A stretch of 64,000 nt of DNA, from positions 1 to 64,000 of the forward strand of contig JAUCBJ010001563.1 in the NCBI GenBank assembly GCA_032718475.1, in the 5' to 3' direction. Under the pieces are notes generated by a model. It had not been told where the DNA came from, searched no databases, and worked only from the letters and a program-made list of their open reading frames with translations. This DNA is from Nemertoderma westbladi (Eukaryota; Xenacoelomorpha; Nemertodermatida; Nemertodermatidae). A program made the translations under genes and the position numbers. Positions 1-12,110 of the stretch are shown piece by piece. Position 1 is the first letter of the stretch; the number at the start of each line of letters is the position of its first letter.

Positions 1-389
1 GTAGCACCAGAGGCGTACACAGACCCCACTCAGTAGTTTGCAGTGGAGTGAGGTGTTCGATTATCAAACCTGCGGGTTTGGTATAGTCGAACGCCATAAC
101 TATTATCCTTTCTAACTACTGTAGTCTACTACAAGTATTGGGGAGTAGCTTGGGCATCAAAAAGTGAGTCGGTCATGGCCAGTTTATCTCCGAAGTTTTT
201 GTGCTATGCATGGGAATAGGTTAGAAGGTAGTTAGGAATGAGACGGGATCTAGAAACCTGAACCTGAACTGCTGGAAGGCGGCCGGGTAGCTCGGGAAGT
301 TCGTCCCTCCGCATCATCTAGCTGACTTACCCACAGTGTAATTAGTTACGTAACGGACCTAATTGGGATAAATATATATACTTGGCAAT
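1..389. other. Unassigned leader region
   Basis: No open frame of note and no recognisable repeat. The last part, from about 230, is locally less AT-rich and runs into the small ORF at 390. It could be the 5' part of a cut-off element lying left of the window. Confidence 0.3.
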
Positions 390-632
390 ATGGAAAAGGA
401 GATTCGAGCACAACCGAGGAGAGGTTTCACCGCCAGAGAGGAAGCGGAACTACGGTTCGCCCGACCTGGGTGTAAAGATTCCAATGTTTACTACCATGGG
501 AGATCGGTAATGGAGTTGAATGGGAAGTGTAACCCCACGTACGAGAAGGAGTTGAGGAGGGAACGGATGCGAGCGTTGGGAGACCGCATGGAGGTTCTAC
601 GAAAGGAATATCGCACTCGTTTGAATAATTAA
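390..632 (+). CDS. Small hypothetical ORF, 80 residues
   Basis: An ATG-started frame of 80 codons, very rich in Arg, Glu and Lys, with a likely helical C-terminal half (residues about 50-80). I do not recognise a family. There is no signal peptide or membrane segment. Its composition differs from the AT-rich, stop-dense surroundings, which is the main reason to list it. It may be a real small exon, or the tail of a mobile-element ORF whose body lies outside the window. Nothing next to it suggests a function. Confidence 0.25.
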   Translation: MEKEIRAQPRRGFTAREEAELRFARPGCKDSNVYYHGRSVMELNGKCNPTYEKELRRERMRALGDRMEVLRKEYRTRLNN

Positions 633-1370
633 TTTAGTGCAGGGAGATGTCGCGCCATTAGTCTGACACCGAGAGGGCACAGAGAAACACCAGAAGATGG
701 CTTAACCTAACTATAGGCCTGCCTACTAGACACTATTAACCGCACACTATAAAGGTAAACAAAATCCTTATCGCATTTCCAGCTGCAGTGAGTGACAGTT
801 CGCGGCAAACTACAGAGAGTTTCCAGATTACTAAGCGTTTCAAAAGTATTCAATTGTATCCTTTGGCGAAAAAATTTTGGTTGTTGCCAATTCAATTATG
901 TTCAATTGTCCCATTCAACAACATTACATTACACTGGTACACATTTGATAAAATGTGTTCACAATTGTACAAATCTGCGTTTTCTGGTGGCCTGTACTGT
1001 AATTGTATATTGATCGAATACATTTTATAGCCTGGGGTATAGGGTCCGAGCCACGAAGTTGGCGGAGCCTTTGCGAACTGGCGCTATCTCTTAGGGGGGT
1101 AGGTCAATTATGGCAAATACAGTAGTTCATTCAATAATTGTACTGTATGTCATCATCGTCGCCACGATTTTGACTTACTTATAACTTCGTCGGATTTAAA
1201 GCTTACGAGTCTAAAATTAGTAGGCATCAATAAGACCATAAGTTTTGTTTTTTAGGGACTTCCACACACCATCAAATCCTCAGTCTCTCGCTAGAGGGCT
1301 ACATTTCTAGATATTATACATCCTCACATTTTCTTTGCTTTAAACCCGTTCTAGCTGAAACTTGGCATAT
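633..1370. other. Non-coding stretch, nothing recognised
   Basis: AT-rich DNA with short overlapping frames only. The segment 790-1030 is open in two frames but has biased, low-information translations. I see no repeat shared with the rest of the window. Confidence 0.3.
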
Positions 1371-2005
1371 TTGTACTAGACCATTAACTGTGTCATTTAA
1401 AGGAGGCTCTTCCGTCTGCAGTTCTCTAATCTGCCGCTTGAGGGCGAAATATCTCAAAGTGCAATCATTGCTTTAGCCTAAACGTATTTGTCAGATATGT
1501 GCTAGAACACGTCTGGTGTATTTGCCGGGCTACCAGTTCCACCTCACCACTATTCCAGCAAAGTGTAAATAGTACATGCAATAGTGTTAGGCCCCAGACT
1601 AATAAGACAGCTTGCTTATTGTTTATCTCGCAAAATGATTGGCTGAGTATTTAATGGAGATTCTTTATAATATTTCTTATAAATTGGGTCGCCTCCACGC
1701 CTAAAATATATTACTTCTAAAACACAAATTATCTGTTAATACCTGCCTGTCACCAATCCTCTGTGCGCCTTTGGGGGATGGGGTGCAGATTAAGGGAGGG
1801 GGGGGGGGGGGGGGGGGGGGGTTGAAAGCGAGTAACTTTCCCCTCTTATGATTTATTTGCGGTTTGGTTAATTTCTTAAATCCCGATTTTGTAATAGAAT
1901 TGCTCAATTTTAATTTGTGTCTCATAACTGAGCCTCGTGCTGCGCGAAGGCCCCACGAACTGTATGGACCATTGTACTAGACCATTAACTGTGTCATTCA
2001 AAGGA
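1371..2005. repeat. Dispersed repeat copy A, bracketed by a direct repeat of about 33 bp
   Basis: The body (about 1404-1965) matches a second copy at 3291-3946 along its whole length. Shared marks are the CTGCAGTTCTCTA start, a block on AAAATGATTGGCTGAG, a poly-G tract at the same internal place, and a CTGCGCGAAGG-containing end. Copy A is flanked by near-identical sequence (TTGTACTAGACCATTAACTG...) at about 1371 and 1973, either a long target-site duplication or a recombination product. No coding capacity. The poly-G tract (about 1795-1820) belongs to the repeat. Confidence 0.6.
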
Positions 2006-2009
2006 AGCT

Positions 2010-2859
2010 GTAAAAAGGGGTTTTGCAGACTATCTACCAGGCCAGCGTGTGGTTGCCTTCGATTCCCTATAAGGTTCGTGGAGTGTGTGGGGAGTGCAGT
2101 AGCCTGGTATGTGCTTGCCCTTTTTTAAAGAATAGGCCTATACGAGAGGGGTAGGGGGGGGGGGGGGGGGGGGGTTATCCGAATGGTTTCCTTCCTTGGT
2201 CTAGAGATTGGGGAGCCCGTGATTCATTTTCACCATGACGAAAACGTAAAAAACAGTTAAATAATTCAGTGCAGAGGTTTAATTTTTATTCAATTTCAAT
2301 CAGACAGTAAAAATTCATGCGGATATTGCATTAATGATAATAATAAAATTACCGGTCCGGCCGGGACCAAAAAACATTTAATTAAATGGCATGACAGTTG
2401 GCTGGGGGTTCGTAGGCTACTGAAGAATGAATCCCATAACTATAGTTTATATACACCGAAATTCAACCAATATAAAAGGTGTTAATGGATTACCGAACAA
2501 ACTGCACATTACTTCAACAGGCAAACAAGCAAACGAGCTATAATCAGTTTGACCCTTGCAACAATGGAGTAACACAACTTCACCATCCTAACATAGGCTA
2601 TTATTAGCTACAACATTCAAAGTAATAATATCACAAAGCCAAGCCTTGAATACACCCCCCCTCTCCCGAAAGGAATCCTCCAATCAAACTTACAAGAGAA
2701 ATAATGGCCACATGTTTATCCTACAACTTTACGGAAGCTAATCGTGATTACATATCCAATATAATGGCTAAGTACGCCCACCCCAAGCAATACCCGAGCC
2801 CGCCCCAGGCGAGGTATAAAGGTACATACTAACAATAACCGAGCTAAAAATAAACCCAA
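2010..2859. other. Non-coding, poly-G tract at its start
   Basis: A second G-tract lies near 2148-2174. The rest is AT-rich with no frame or repeat that I can tie to a family. Confidence 0.3.
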
Positions 2860-3245
2860 TAATCAACTTACGGCCCACCAATAAAAATTACAACCCAATG
2901 GATGTCGTCACAGCCAATAGCACACCAACAAAATCAATATAGAACAAGTCCTAAGCCGAAACAATCACCCAATAAATGGATCAACATTACAGATTATATG
3001 CCGAGAAATAATGCACTAAATAAATAATTAAAGACATAAATAAATTATATGCCGAAATAATACATCGCATCGAATAGGTAGATTACATAGGATAAATTCT
3101 GAGCCGAAATAACACATCGAATAGTCAGATTACATAGATAGATTACAAGCTAAAAATAGTACACCGAATAAATAGATAAGACACAAAGCAAATCACATGT
3201 TAAAAATAATGCATTAAATAAATAATATGAATATCAGGCTAAAAA
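2860..3245. repeat. Degenerate AT-rich tandem repeat
   Basis: Recurring words such as GCCGAAATAA, AATAGATAGATTACA and AATAAATAAT return every 50-70 bases with heavy drift. It looks like a decayed minisatellite. No coding potential. Confidence 0.4.
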
Positions 3246-3290
3246 ACTAATTTCCCCGTGGAGTCTACTTTGGGCGGCCGTTCGTCTTAA

Positions 3291-3946
3291 CAGAAGCTTA
3301 TCTGACTGCAGTTCTCTAGTCTGCCGCTAGAGGGCAAAATGTCTCAAAGTGCAATCACTGATTTAGCTGAAACATCAGATATGTGCTAGAACAAGTCCGG
3401 TGTGTTTGCCGGGCTAGGAATCAGTCCGACCAGTTCTACCTAACCACTATTCCAGCTAGGTCTAATTATATAGGACATGCAATAGGTTTAGGCCCTAGAG
3501 TAATAAGACAGCTTGCTTATGGCTTATCTCGCAAAATGATTGGCTGAGTATTTAATGGAGATTCTTTAGAATTAATATAGCTAAATAATTTTGTTGTGAC
3601 ATCAACATGGTAAATTAATATTTCAGTATCAATACTAAAACGTCATAAGGTAAGTTATAATATTTCTTATAAATTGTTTCGCCTCCACGCCTAAAATATA
3701 TTACTTTTAAAACACCAATTTTCTGTTAATACCTGCCTGTGAACAATCCTCTGTGTACCTTTGGGTTGGGGTGCAGATTAAGGGGGGGGGGGGGGGGGGG
3801 GGGTTGAAAGCGAGCAACTTTCCCCTCTTATGATTTATTTGCGGTTTGGTTAATTTCTTAAATACAGATTTTGTGTTAGAATTGCTCAATTTTAATTTGT
3901 ATCTCATAACTGAGCCTCGTGCTGCGCGAAGGCCCCACGAACGTGT
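3291..3946. repeat. Dispersed repeat copy B
   Basis: Second copy of the repeat at 1404-1965. It carries about 85 extra bases (around 3571-3658) absent from copy A, so one copy has a deletion or the other an insertion. It ends at the same GCTGCGCGAAGGCCCC word, which also occurs in the 62-bp satellite further right. The poly-G tract at about 3781-3804 is at the homologous place. Confidence 0.6.
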
Positions 3947-4019
3947 ACTAACTGGCTGATATAATATTATGGTTTTGTTCAGAAATTGAAAAAATCGTGT
4001 CACTGGGGGTCTGCTAGAG

Positions 4020-4430
4020 CTTATGCCTAGCAGACTTTCACTGAGGCTGCACTGCTAGCTGGGTGGACTTCCAGACAAACTGGCAGAATCTTAACTGCGG
4101 AACTGCTGGCAGCTAGGCCCAACTCAGCAACTCAGTACAGGTAACTGCCTGATTGCAGTACTGCAGTATGCAGTACCTGCAGTAAGTCATTACTGTACTG
4201 CCTGCCTGCACTGCGACTGCACTACTGCAGTGCAGGTGGCAGGTGTATAAACACAACCTGACAACAGCATCCATTAGATGTAGTCCCAGTCTGCCAGGGC
4301 CAGCCCAGCAGCCAGACTGCCAGACCACACTGCCAGACTGCCACAGACTGACAGACTCATGTCAGCATGTTGTCTGATGTCTGCATGACCGGTCTGCCAG
4401 TATAGGCCTATCAGCCTATGCCTATAGGAT
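4020..4430. repeat. CTG/CAG-rich low-complexity region
   Basis: Dense in CTGCAGT, CTGCC and CCAGACTG words without a fixed period. It can form many short hairpins. No coding evidence. Confidence 0.5.
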
Positions 4431-4780
4431 ATATTTTTTGGACTTCCTATATCAGTTAGTGTAGGTTTCTTAAATAGGAAGTTTTTTTGTATTCCTATAT
4501 CAGTATATAGGAAATCTTGCTTCCTATATCAGTATATAGGAAGTTTTGGCCGTTTTTTGGAACATTTTCTTCATTATCTTTTGAAATTAATTTTAGCGGC
4601 ATATTTGAATTCCTGGTTATTGGAGGATAATCTATACTGCGTTTGTTGTGAAAACTAGACAAAAAACTATCTGTGCGTTCGCTTTCTATAGCCATTTTAA
4701 AAACGTTACTTTTTCCGAGAATTTCTTATATAGGAGATATTTTTTGGACTTCCTATTTTTAGCATTTAGGAGTTAAACTT
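4431..4780. repeat. Short palindrome repeats, TTCCTATATC family
   Basis: The palindromic word TTCCTATATCAGTATATAGG recurs in tandem near 4490-4530. The phrase TTTTTTGGACTTCCTAT flanks the region at about 4435 and 4740. This looks like a small foldback or MITE remnant. Confidence 0.4.
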
Positions 4781-5063
4781 ATTTCTTAATTTAAAAATTT
4801 TATGTCTTGATTTTTCTTAATTAGGCCTAAGAAAATGGTGACTTGCCAGTTCATTTTAAGAGGATTTATTTAAGAATGTAAACTGGTAAATAACTGTAAA
4901 TTACTGTAAATTTCATTGTACATTATACTGTTATATAGACTAACTACAGTCTGACAGTAGGTACTACTATAGTCAGATAGTACAGTAGTACAGAAGCTAA
5001 CAGTACAGTACGGTACAGTACACGAGTACAGCAATAACAGAATAACACTAACTTATTTACTAT

Positions 5064-8035
5064 CAGTCGGTGAGAAGTCAAAAATTGGACTTCAAGTCCA
5101 ATTTTAGACTTCAAGTCCAATTTTGGACTCCAAAGTCCAATATTGGACTTTAGTACAACTCCAAGTGTACCCATGCTGCCATACTGTATATCGGCATTTA
5201 AATCAAAACTGCATCCCGTATCAGCTACATACTACATACCTAGATACCATATCTAGAAAGCCAGCAAGCTGGCTGGAAGGAGCCCGGGGGAAAAATCCTA
5301 GCCATAAGACTATTACAAAGAACTATGTCAGTCAGCAGTAAGTAAACTAAAATTGTCTAAACTGCAAGGCGTGAGGCTAGCTTTGTGGCTCGCCCCACAT
5401 AATAAAAAATGCAACTTAGCTACCACTAACAAAAATATAATATGAAGCAAATAATTTCATTATCAAGAACGTTTACAAGATATAAGATGCGATTACCGAA
5501 TATTTATAAAAAATGCCCATGATGCACAACCAGATAAATAACAACGAATAGAGCCAAATAACAAATTTAGTTTCCTTCTATAGGTATTACCCCGTCGTCA
5601 AGCGGAATATCTCTTCCCAGTGAATTCTATGTGAGGTACTCCTTAGGCGGTAGGCCAGAGCGGGCTCCTTAAATACATGCAACTACTGTATTATAGTGTA
5701 GGTCAACTATAAAACATTTTGCAATCCACAGTGAGTATCGACTGCAATAGGACACAACACACTGCTCTGTGTAACTAAAATTCATTCTCCTGATCCACCC
5801 CCTAACATAGCAGAGTGAGTAACCTTATTGTAGATATACCCTTAGGAAGCACTGGGAGAGCAATCAGCTTATGGGGTAATACATTAGAAACCAACAGCTT
5901 ATGTGTGAGTAAACATTGCCTTTCCTTATAGCCTACTAGTAAAACTTGGCAACCAACACGTTTTTCTATGACTGTGTATAACATATTAAGCCATATTTCA
6001 TCATGAACACCAGCTGTTATTTTACCATTGCTTTTAATTTCGCGACAAAACAATGTCAAAAAACTAAATATATCGAATACCACACATAGAATCGATCTGA
6101 AATTTTGTAACGCGATTATGAACCACCAAAGCAATGTACTTGCAAAATTTCATCAAAATCGCCAGGCAGGAAGTGCCTTAACCTAGATAATTATCAGTCA
6201 GTCAGTGTCAGTCAATGTAATGTATCCTGAAGATTCTTACAGTAAGTATCCCGCTGTCCATACTACATACTACATAATTACAATGCAACATTATTTTAAT
6301 GATCAAATTAATTATTATATGTATTATAAACAGGGATCGCACACGTACAGTCAGACATCAGTAGTTACTTTTTGCGGTAGTGGTATAGTTTTGCGGTAGC
6401 CTTACTGCCTTAGCGGTGTATACCGCGGTAGCGTAGTGGAGTTATAGCTGTATAGTTCATTCATACCCATACTGCCATACCTGTGGTATTTTCGTATGGC
6501 AAAAATAAGACTACTGTAAACTGTAACCTATTATCTGATTATGTTATTCAGTTAATGTTTATTGACTAATTGTTTAGATTAGGTTCACTGTGTCAAGTAC
6601 AATGCACACATCTCTGCATCTCCAACCAAACACTATATAACATTGGAGTTGGAGGTGTCTCATTCAGTCATTGGTTTCCCCAAGCTTGACACTAGAACAA
6701 AGCCGCCTCCGCTTTGCAGGACATCGCTTTAAGCCGTGAGGACCAGCCAGTGCACCTCATGGAGTGAATAAGCATGGTGGACAGCCCATAACTTTCTTGA
6801 GACACATCTTTCTTACTGTCTTAAAGGAAAGGACACTGGCCTTAAAGATGCGGATGATCTAGCAAATGTCATGGGTGATAAGGCTGTAAGAGTGTAAGGG
6901 AGTTGTGGAGGCGCACTTTTGTCAACAAGCCGGCACAGCATTCTTAATACATAATAGGGCCTATATATATAATGCAGTTGCAATGAATCATGCCGATTGT
7001 AGTAGTAGTATGTGGTGAGGTTATAGGGCTCCTTCAATTGGTAAAGTCAAAAGTGACTTTAGTTGTGAAGTTAGAAGTTGTGAAGTGAAGTTAGAAAAGC
7101 CTGCATCTGTAACCTGTTCCTTTCCCTCAATTGGTTTATGATTATGATGTGTGTTACTTGTTACTTCTGTACTTATTATGTGGAGACCCCAACACGTTAA
7201 TCAGTTACTAATCCCATTTCATTATCCTGTTATCCAGCGTTTTATAATACCCTTCCTGTTGTATGGAAAAATTAGAAGAGATGGTGGTAGCATCAACTTG
7301 TAGTATTTCTTTCTGATAGCCTGATTCTTTCCCATAGCCTTAGACGAAATCGTAGCTTGTACTGTAGTTAGCCTTAGCAGCAGCTGCAGTTGGCTAACCT
7401 GGCATTGTTATCAGTATCCACCAAATATAATTTGTAATTAAATATTTGTTGGAGCATAATCTAATCTAGTCCTAAAGACACTATAAAGTCCTGGGTACAT
7501 AAGGCTGTAAGGTTAGACATAACATGAATGTAAATTGTAAACTAAACAATACTGTATGCTAAAAGTAAAGTACAAACTACAAAGTACCTAGAATGCTAGA
7601 ATGTACCATTATATTCTAAGTACAGTACAGTCATTACACTGAAGATACATACAGAGCTGCAAAGGTAACTTTCCATAACTTAACAGCTGTCTGGCTGTCT
7701 CTCATCTGTCATGCTTCATGTACCTTTAAGTTCGATTCTCAATGTCACGTCCAAAATTGGACTTAAAGTCCAATATTGGACTTTTGTAAAAATTCAAAGC
7801 CTTATAAAAAAAGTTCCCCCTGGTGAATTTCAGGTCCCCCTGTTCAAAACTCTTATTTTTTGATATATTTTCGATTAAAGAACAAAAATCCCGCCCGATC
7901 CAATTACCCAAGGCCCTGGAACAATTGGCTGATTTGAAGTCCAATATTGGACTCACAGAAGTCCAATTTTGGACTTGAACTGGAGTCGAAGTCCAATTTT
8001 GGACTCAAGTCCAATTTTTGACTTCTCACCGACTG
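5064..8035. mobile_element. TIR element 1, non-autonomous, 5-bp target duplication
   Basis: It begins CAGTCGGTGAGAAGTCAAAA and ends with the inverted complement TTTTGACTTCTCACCGACTG. It is flanked on both sides by ACTAT (5059-5063 and 8036-8040). Next to both ends lie short palindromes built on AAGTCCAA..TTGGACTT (5080-5160 and 7740-8020). No transposase frame is present. The interior holds a LINE fragment (6580-6945) and a dispersed block near 5980-6215 ending in AGTCAGTCAGT words. The 5-bp duplication does not fit hAT (8), mariner (TA), piggyBac (TTAA) or Harbinger (3). I cannot assign a superfamily. Its termini resemble those of the element at 8635. Confidence 0.65.
6580..6945 (+). pseudogene. 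LINE 3' fragment, RT C-terminal region, degenerate
   Basis: This segment is the reverse complement of about 33595-33925, which encodes recognisable C-terminal LINE reverse-transcriptase sequence. Here the frame is broken by stops and small indels, although the stretch matching MTFL..KDTGL..ADDLA..MGD can still be followed. It sits inside TIR element 1, so the LINE copy either inserted into it or was carried along. Confidence 0.55.
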
Positions 8036-8349
8036 ACTATATTGTTTTAAAACATCATTTTGCAATTTCTTAGTATTTTATTACATTTAAAAAGTGAAAT
8101 GTTGCTCTCTACAAGTTCTTGGATGAAGAAATGTGCCATGTTTAGATGTCAATGTGCTGATGCAAATATATGTAAATTGTTGAAGATTGAAGGCAAGCAA
8201 ATAAGTTACGGTGTGATAAATTGATTATTAAAAAAAATTATTTCATGAATAATTAGGCCCTATTGATTAGGCCTATTTAAAAAAATATTGCATGAATAAT
8301 TATTGATTATTTAAAAAATATTGCATGAATAATTATTGATTAGGGGTCC

Positions 8350-8460
8350 TACTAAAAACCGCAATTTACCGCAACTAACCGCAATTTACCGCAACTTACC
8401 GCAATTTACCGCAACTTACCGCAATTTACCGCAACTAACCGCAATTTACCGCAACTAATT
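8350..8460. repeat. Short tandem repeat, TTACCGCAAC units
   Basis: About ten 10-bp units alternating between TTTACCGCAAC and TAACCGCAAT forms, giving a 20-bp higher-order period. Directly left of a tRNA-like sequence. Confidence 0.75.
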
Positions 8461-8468
8461 GTCATTTT

Positions 8469-8552
8469 TAAGCAGCCTTATGGTCTAGTGGTGACAACCT
8501 TAGGCTTCCACGTAGGAGGCCCTGGTTCGATCCCTTGACCAGGCAACACGTT
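8469..8552 (+). repeat. tRNA-derived SINE head
   Basis: TGGTCTAGTGG resembles a Pol III A box and GGTTCGATCCC a B box, at tRNA-like spacing. The region between does not fold into a clean anticodon arm and the acceptor ends do not pair, so this is a SINE head rather than a tRNA gene. A related copy lies at 11752. Confidence 0.55.
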
Positions 8553-8634
8553 TTTTGCAGTGTTTTAAAAACGACAAAATTTACAATTAATGCTGTAATG
8601 TGATCAATATAAAACCAATATATGTTAACATTAG

Positions 8635-11110
8635 CAGTCAGGGAGATCATCAATTTTGGGGTTACCCCAAATTTCGAATTCTGGTAATAGACTGTCGAAA
8701 ATTGGGGTTTTTTGTTCAAATTTGAGGTATTTTTAGGCTCATAATATCGAGTGTTGCTGCGACTTAGGGAAACTATTGGAGCAACTTCTACTTTTAATAT
8801 GTTAAAATATAATGTAAAATAAGAACTTTTATCGATGCAATAAAATATTTCACCGATGCAAACATGCTTTTATTGGGGGCGAAAATTGAAATTTGAGGTT
8901 AAACCTCAAATTTGAGACAAAACCTCAAATTTCGCCAGCCTTTACAACATCACCAGCCTGTCAGCAGTAGGGTGTAGCAGTAGGCTTTTCTGCTTAGTGC
9001 TTATAGAGCTTGGTGAGAATGGGTGACCAGTGTAACCTGTGACATGACATGTATGCAGGGTAGGCTTAACCTTACAGCACAGTAACTTACAGTCAATAAC
9101 TTTAATGATTGTTAACTCCGTTAATGATTGGTGAGAAAAATGCAGAAGACTAGAGACTCTATCCTTACAGCCTTACTGTTGGTAAGAAAAACAGTAGACC
9201 AAATCCTCACTGTTGCGAGATTCAAGCTCACACAGCTGCACAGTCACAGACTCAGGAAGACCTACTATATCTTGTGGATGTTGAATCAATTCCAGAATTT
9301 GGTAGTTTACATATTCTGGCATTCATCTGTTCTGTTCATCATTCATATCACACATCTTCGGAAAAAAATATGTTTTCTGGTTGTTGATGTCCTCTTTAAC
9401 ACTTTGTATATCAAATGAAGCCATTCCTCTCCTGATAGCCTGAAGACTTATGTAATATTCGCCTGTCCTAGCTCTATCTGTCAATTGGAATACTGTACCA
9501 TCAGTTTGGAGCACAGACAAATGTTGCCGCAAAGGTTGACAGGTTGACGTGGTTTATACAATATATGTGGACTTGATTCTTTTGTTAGTTATTCTATATG
9601 ACTGGCAACTGGAGACTCTAAATGAAGCAAAGGCCAAGCCCCGCCCATCTGCCCATGCTGCCATGTCTGGGTCTGCTTTTTCCATACATCACCTCTTCTT
9701 TATCAGGGTCATTAACATATGGAACATGCTGGACCTGGAACACAGTAGAAACATCATGATCTCATCACTAATCGCTAGTCTTTTAAACAGTCTTCAGACT
9801 CTGCTTTCTTATCAAGACATCTGAAATGTTTTAGAAATCTAAGTGACTGTTTGTTTATAGGCGTACTATACATACATAAATCCTTATAAATTGACCTTAT
9901 GAGTAACCAGAATCATTTATAACTTGGGCAAAAAGTATAACCTTTTTCACCAACCTATTCTCGAGGCTTTATCTCATTTCTGGAGTAAACCTTGCAGGCA
10001 CTAAAGTTGCATTGCAATAGTCGATACGATAGTGTGTAGGGAGGGATGGATTTTGCTTTTTATTCCAAAATTTTAACATTACGAAATGATTGTACATATA
10101 CATTTCGATCAAAAATTTTGATCAACACTTTCAATGAAATTTTAGAAATTCCACCAAAAATATTTTGGCACTTGTGTCAAATCAAATAGGTGACCCTCCT
10201 AATCTGCTAATCCTGAAATCACCAGCTAATGCTGAAATTTAGTGCAGGTGATATCAATATTCCTAACTCTTGTTTATTGTTTTTTGGTTACTTTCAACTC
10301 ACCTCTGTAACCTGCTCCTTTGCTAACCCTGTAACCGGACACCAGTGAAAGTGACTTTAGTTTTGGTGATTTCAGGATTAGCAGAATAGGAGCTAGGAGG
10401 GTCTCCTACAGCCCTATTTGACACAAGTGCCAATGTTTTATTTTACTTTTTTTACCGGGAGAAAAAGTAAAATCAATGCAAAATTATGGCTCTGTGGTGC
10501 ATTATTATGTGGCAATATTATTCAATATTATTGCAGGTTGCTGTGTTGCCGACTTTGCAAAAGCTGTGCCCAACAAAAAGTTACAATATTCAGATATTAC
10601 GGGGACAACTTTTTCCCTACTAGTGGGGAAAAAAAGTAGGCCTACTACTTTTTCTCCCGATTTTAGGGCATATTCAAGCAAAAAAAGTAACAATATAAAA
10701 ATATAAGTTCTTTAAGCTCTGTACTTCGTTTTATATGTCTACCATCTGATCAGCCACCCCACTGCACCCCTACCAGTAGCCTTTTTATGTATAAGCCTTT
10801 TTAAACTAATACTGAATATGTTTTAATTTTAAATATTATATTTCACAACACTCAGACACTACCCTAGGCCTACATCAGTTTATTTTTTTACCTTTGCAAT
10901 ACAGTAACAAGCTAACAAAGTAACAACTACTGAACTAGGGCAACTATGACTTCTGTCTGTATCTGACTATGCTGCTATGAAATTCAAATTTGGGGTATAA
11001 CTCAAATTTAGAGAATTAACCTAACCTTGTATTAAAATTGAGGTAATTCCAAAATTGGGTCTATAATTTGAAATTTGAGGTATTCTCAAATTTGATGATC
11101 TCCCTGACTG
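8635..11110. mobile_element. TIR element 2, non-autonomous, 5-bp target duplication
   Basis: It begins CAGTCAGGGAGATCATCAA and ends TTGATGATCTCCCTGACTG, flanked by ATTAG on both sides (8630-8634 and 11111-11115). Subterminal palindromes of the AACCTCAAATTTGAGGTT type lie near both ends (8640-8935 and 10980-11100). The layout equals that of element 1 (CAGTC start, GAGA at positions 9-12, 5-bp duplication, palindrome arrays) with different palindrome sequence. Short frames inside (for example 9128-9418 and 9549-9824) give no transposase. One (FFIRVINIW) weakly recalls a LINE C-terminus. The interior also carries a palindromic TTTTTCTCCCG block (10430-10680) and a copy of the 67-bp module (10268-10335). 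Confidence 0.65.
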
Positions 11111-11115
11111 ATTAG

Positions 11116-11740
11116 ACTGTTAGAGGGTCCTACGAATTAGGCCTACCGGTAGCGGTACCCAAAAATATTCACAAAATACCACAAAAAGGCTACACTCCTA
11201 CACTATTACCTGTACCCCAAAATAAGCCAACAATGTTTAGAAACGGCGAGGGAAAGGAGCAGGTTACAGTGGCAAGTTTTTCTAACCAAAACAATAAACG
11301 AGAGTGAAAAACAAGTATTTCGGGGTATTTGGGTTTGGCAGTCGGTGATATAGGCGATTTTGGACTTATTCCAATTTTGGAACTTTGTGCGAGGGTAGAT
11401 TCCGAAATCGGAATACACTCCAAAATTGCACTTTTCTAAATTAAAAAAAAATATTTTAAAGTCCAGTAAGTATATTTCCATCATAAATTCTATCATTTTT
11501 CAATAAATATATGATTTTTGTGCCAAATTCATTATTCATACCATGCTTTTGCAGAAATGTATTCATACATTCCAAAATTGGACTTTGTTTGCAGAGATGC
11601 TATGGAGGATGACTGCTGTAACACTAGTAACAAGGTACAGGGGTCCGACCATATGGCTATATGGGCATGCAGGCATGACTAGAGCTGTATCCTGTACAGC
11701 ACAGTTCTACGCTAGAAGCACAGCTGCAGCTAGACCCTAG
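11116..11740. repeat. Related palindrome region and 67-bp module copy
   Basis: A copy of the 67-bp module (GGGAAAGGAGCAGGTTACAG ...) lies at about 11238-11300. At 11339 begins CAGTCGGTGATATAGGCGAT followed by TTGGACTT and CCAAAATTG words, resembling the end of TIR element 1. No matching opposite end is visible nearby. Confidence 0.45.
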
Positions 11741-11751
11741 ACCAAGCAGCA

Positions 11752-11825
11752 GCTTGGTCTATTGGTGACATTCCTGGGCTTCCAATTAGGAAGCCCTGTT
11801 TCGATCCCTAGGAGGGGCACGCCAG
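11752..11825 (+). repeat. tRNA-derived SINE head
   Basis: Related to the 8469 copy: TTGGTCTATTGGTGAC as A-box region, a central GGGCTTCCAATTAGGAAGCCC hairpin, and TTTCGATCCC as B-box region. Cloverleaf pairing is incomplete. Confidence 0.5.
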
Positions 11826-12110
11826 CCTGGGCATGGTGCACGGGGGCAGTACTGTTTGAGCACAGCTGCACAGTGCTTTAAATGCTTCAGCCTAGACCAA
11901 CCCTAGCTTTCATCCTTGTGAGTGGTCGATAAATGGGAACAAAGGCAACTTTCGAAAACATAATGGAAGAGGTTTACTATAGAATATCATCCATGGTGGT
12001 GAACAGGCATTCCTTGGCTTAATGAGCCTAAAAAGATTATCCCATTCAATCAGTCAATATCATGAATTGGGGTGTTAGCTATGATGATGGAAAATAAATA
12101 GACCTCTTAA
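11826..12110. other. Unassigned spacer
   Basis: Between a SINE head and the 62-bp satellite. No frame or repeat recognised. Confidence 0.3.

Noticed and set aside
1376-2005. LTR retrotransposon bounded by the 33-bp direct repeats
   Set aside because: The repeats are too short for LTRs, lack TG...CA ends, and enclose no coding sequence.
8469-8552. tRNA genes at 8469, 11752, 15007, 35738, 39655 and 42747
   Set aside because: A and B boxes are present but acceptor stems and anticodon arms do not pair cleanly. SINE heads explain them better.
11339-11600. Third complete element of the CAGTC type
   Set aside because: Only one terminus-like sequence is visible. No opposite end or target duplication was found nearby.
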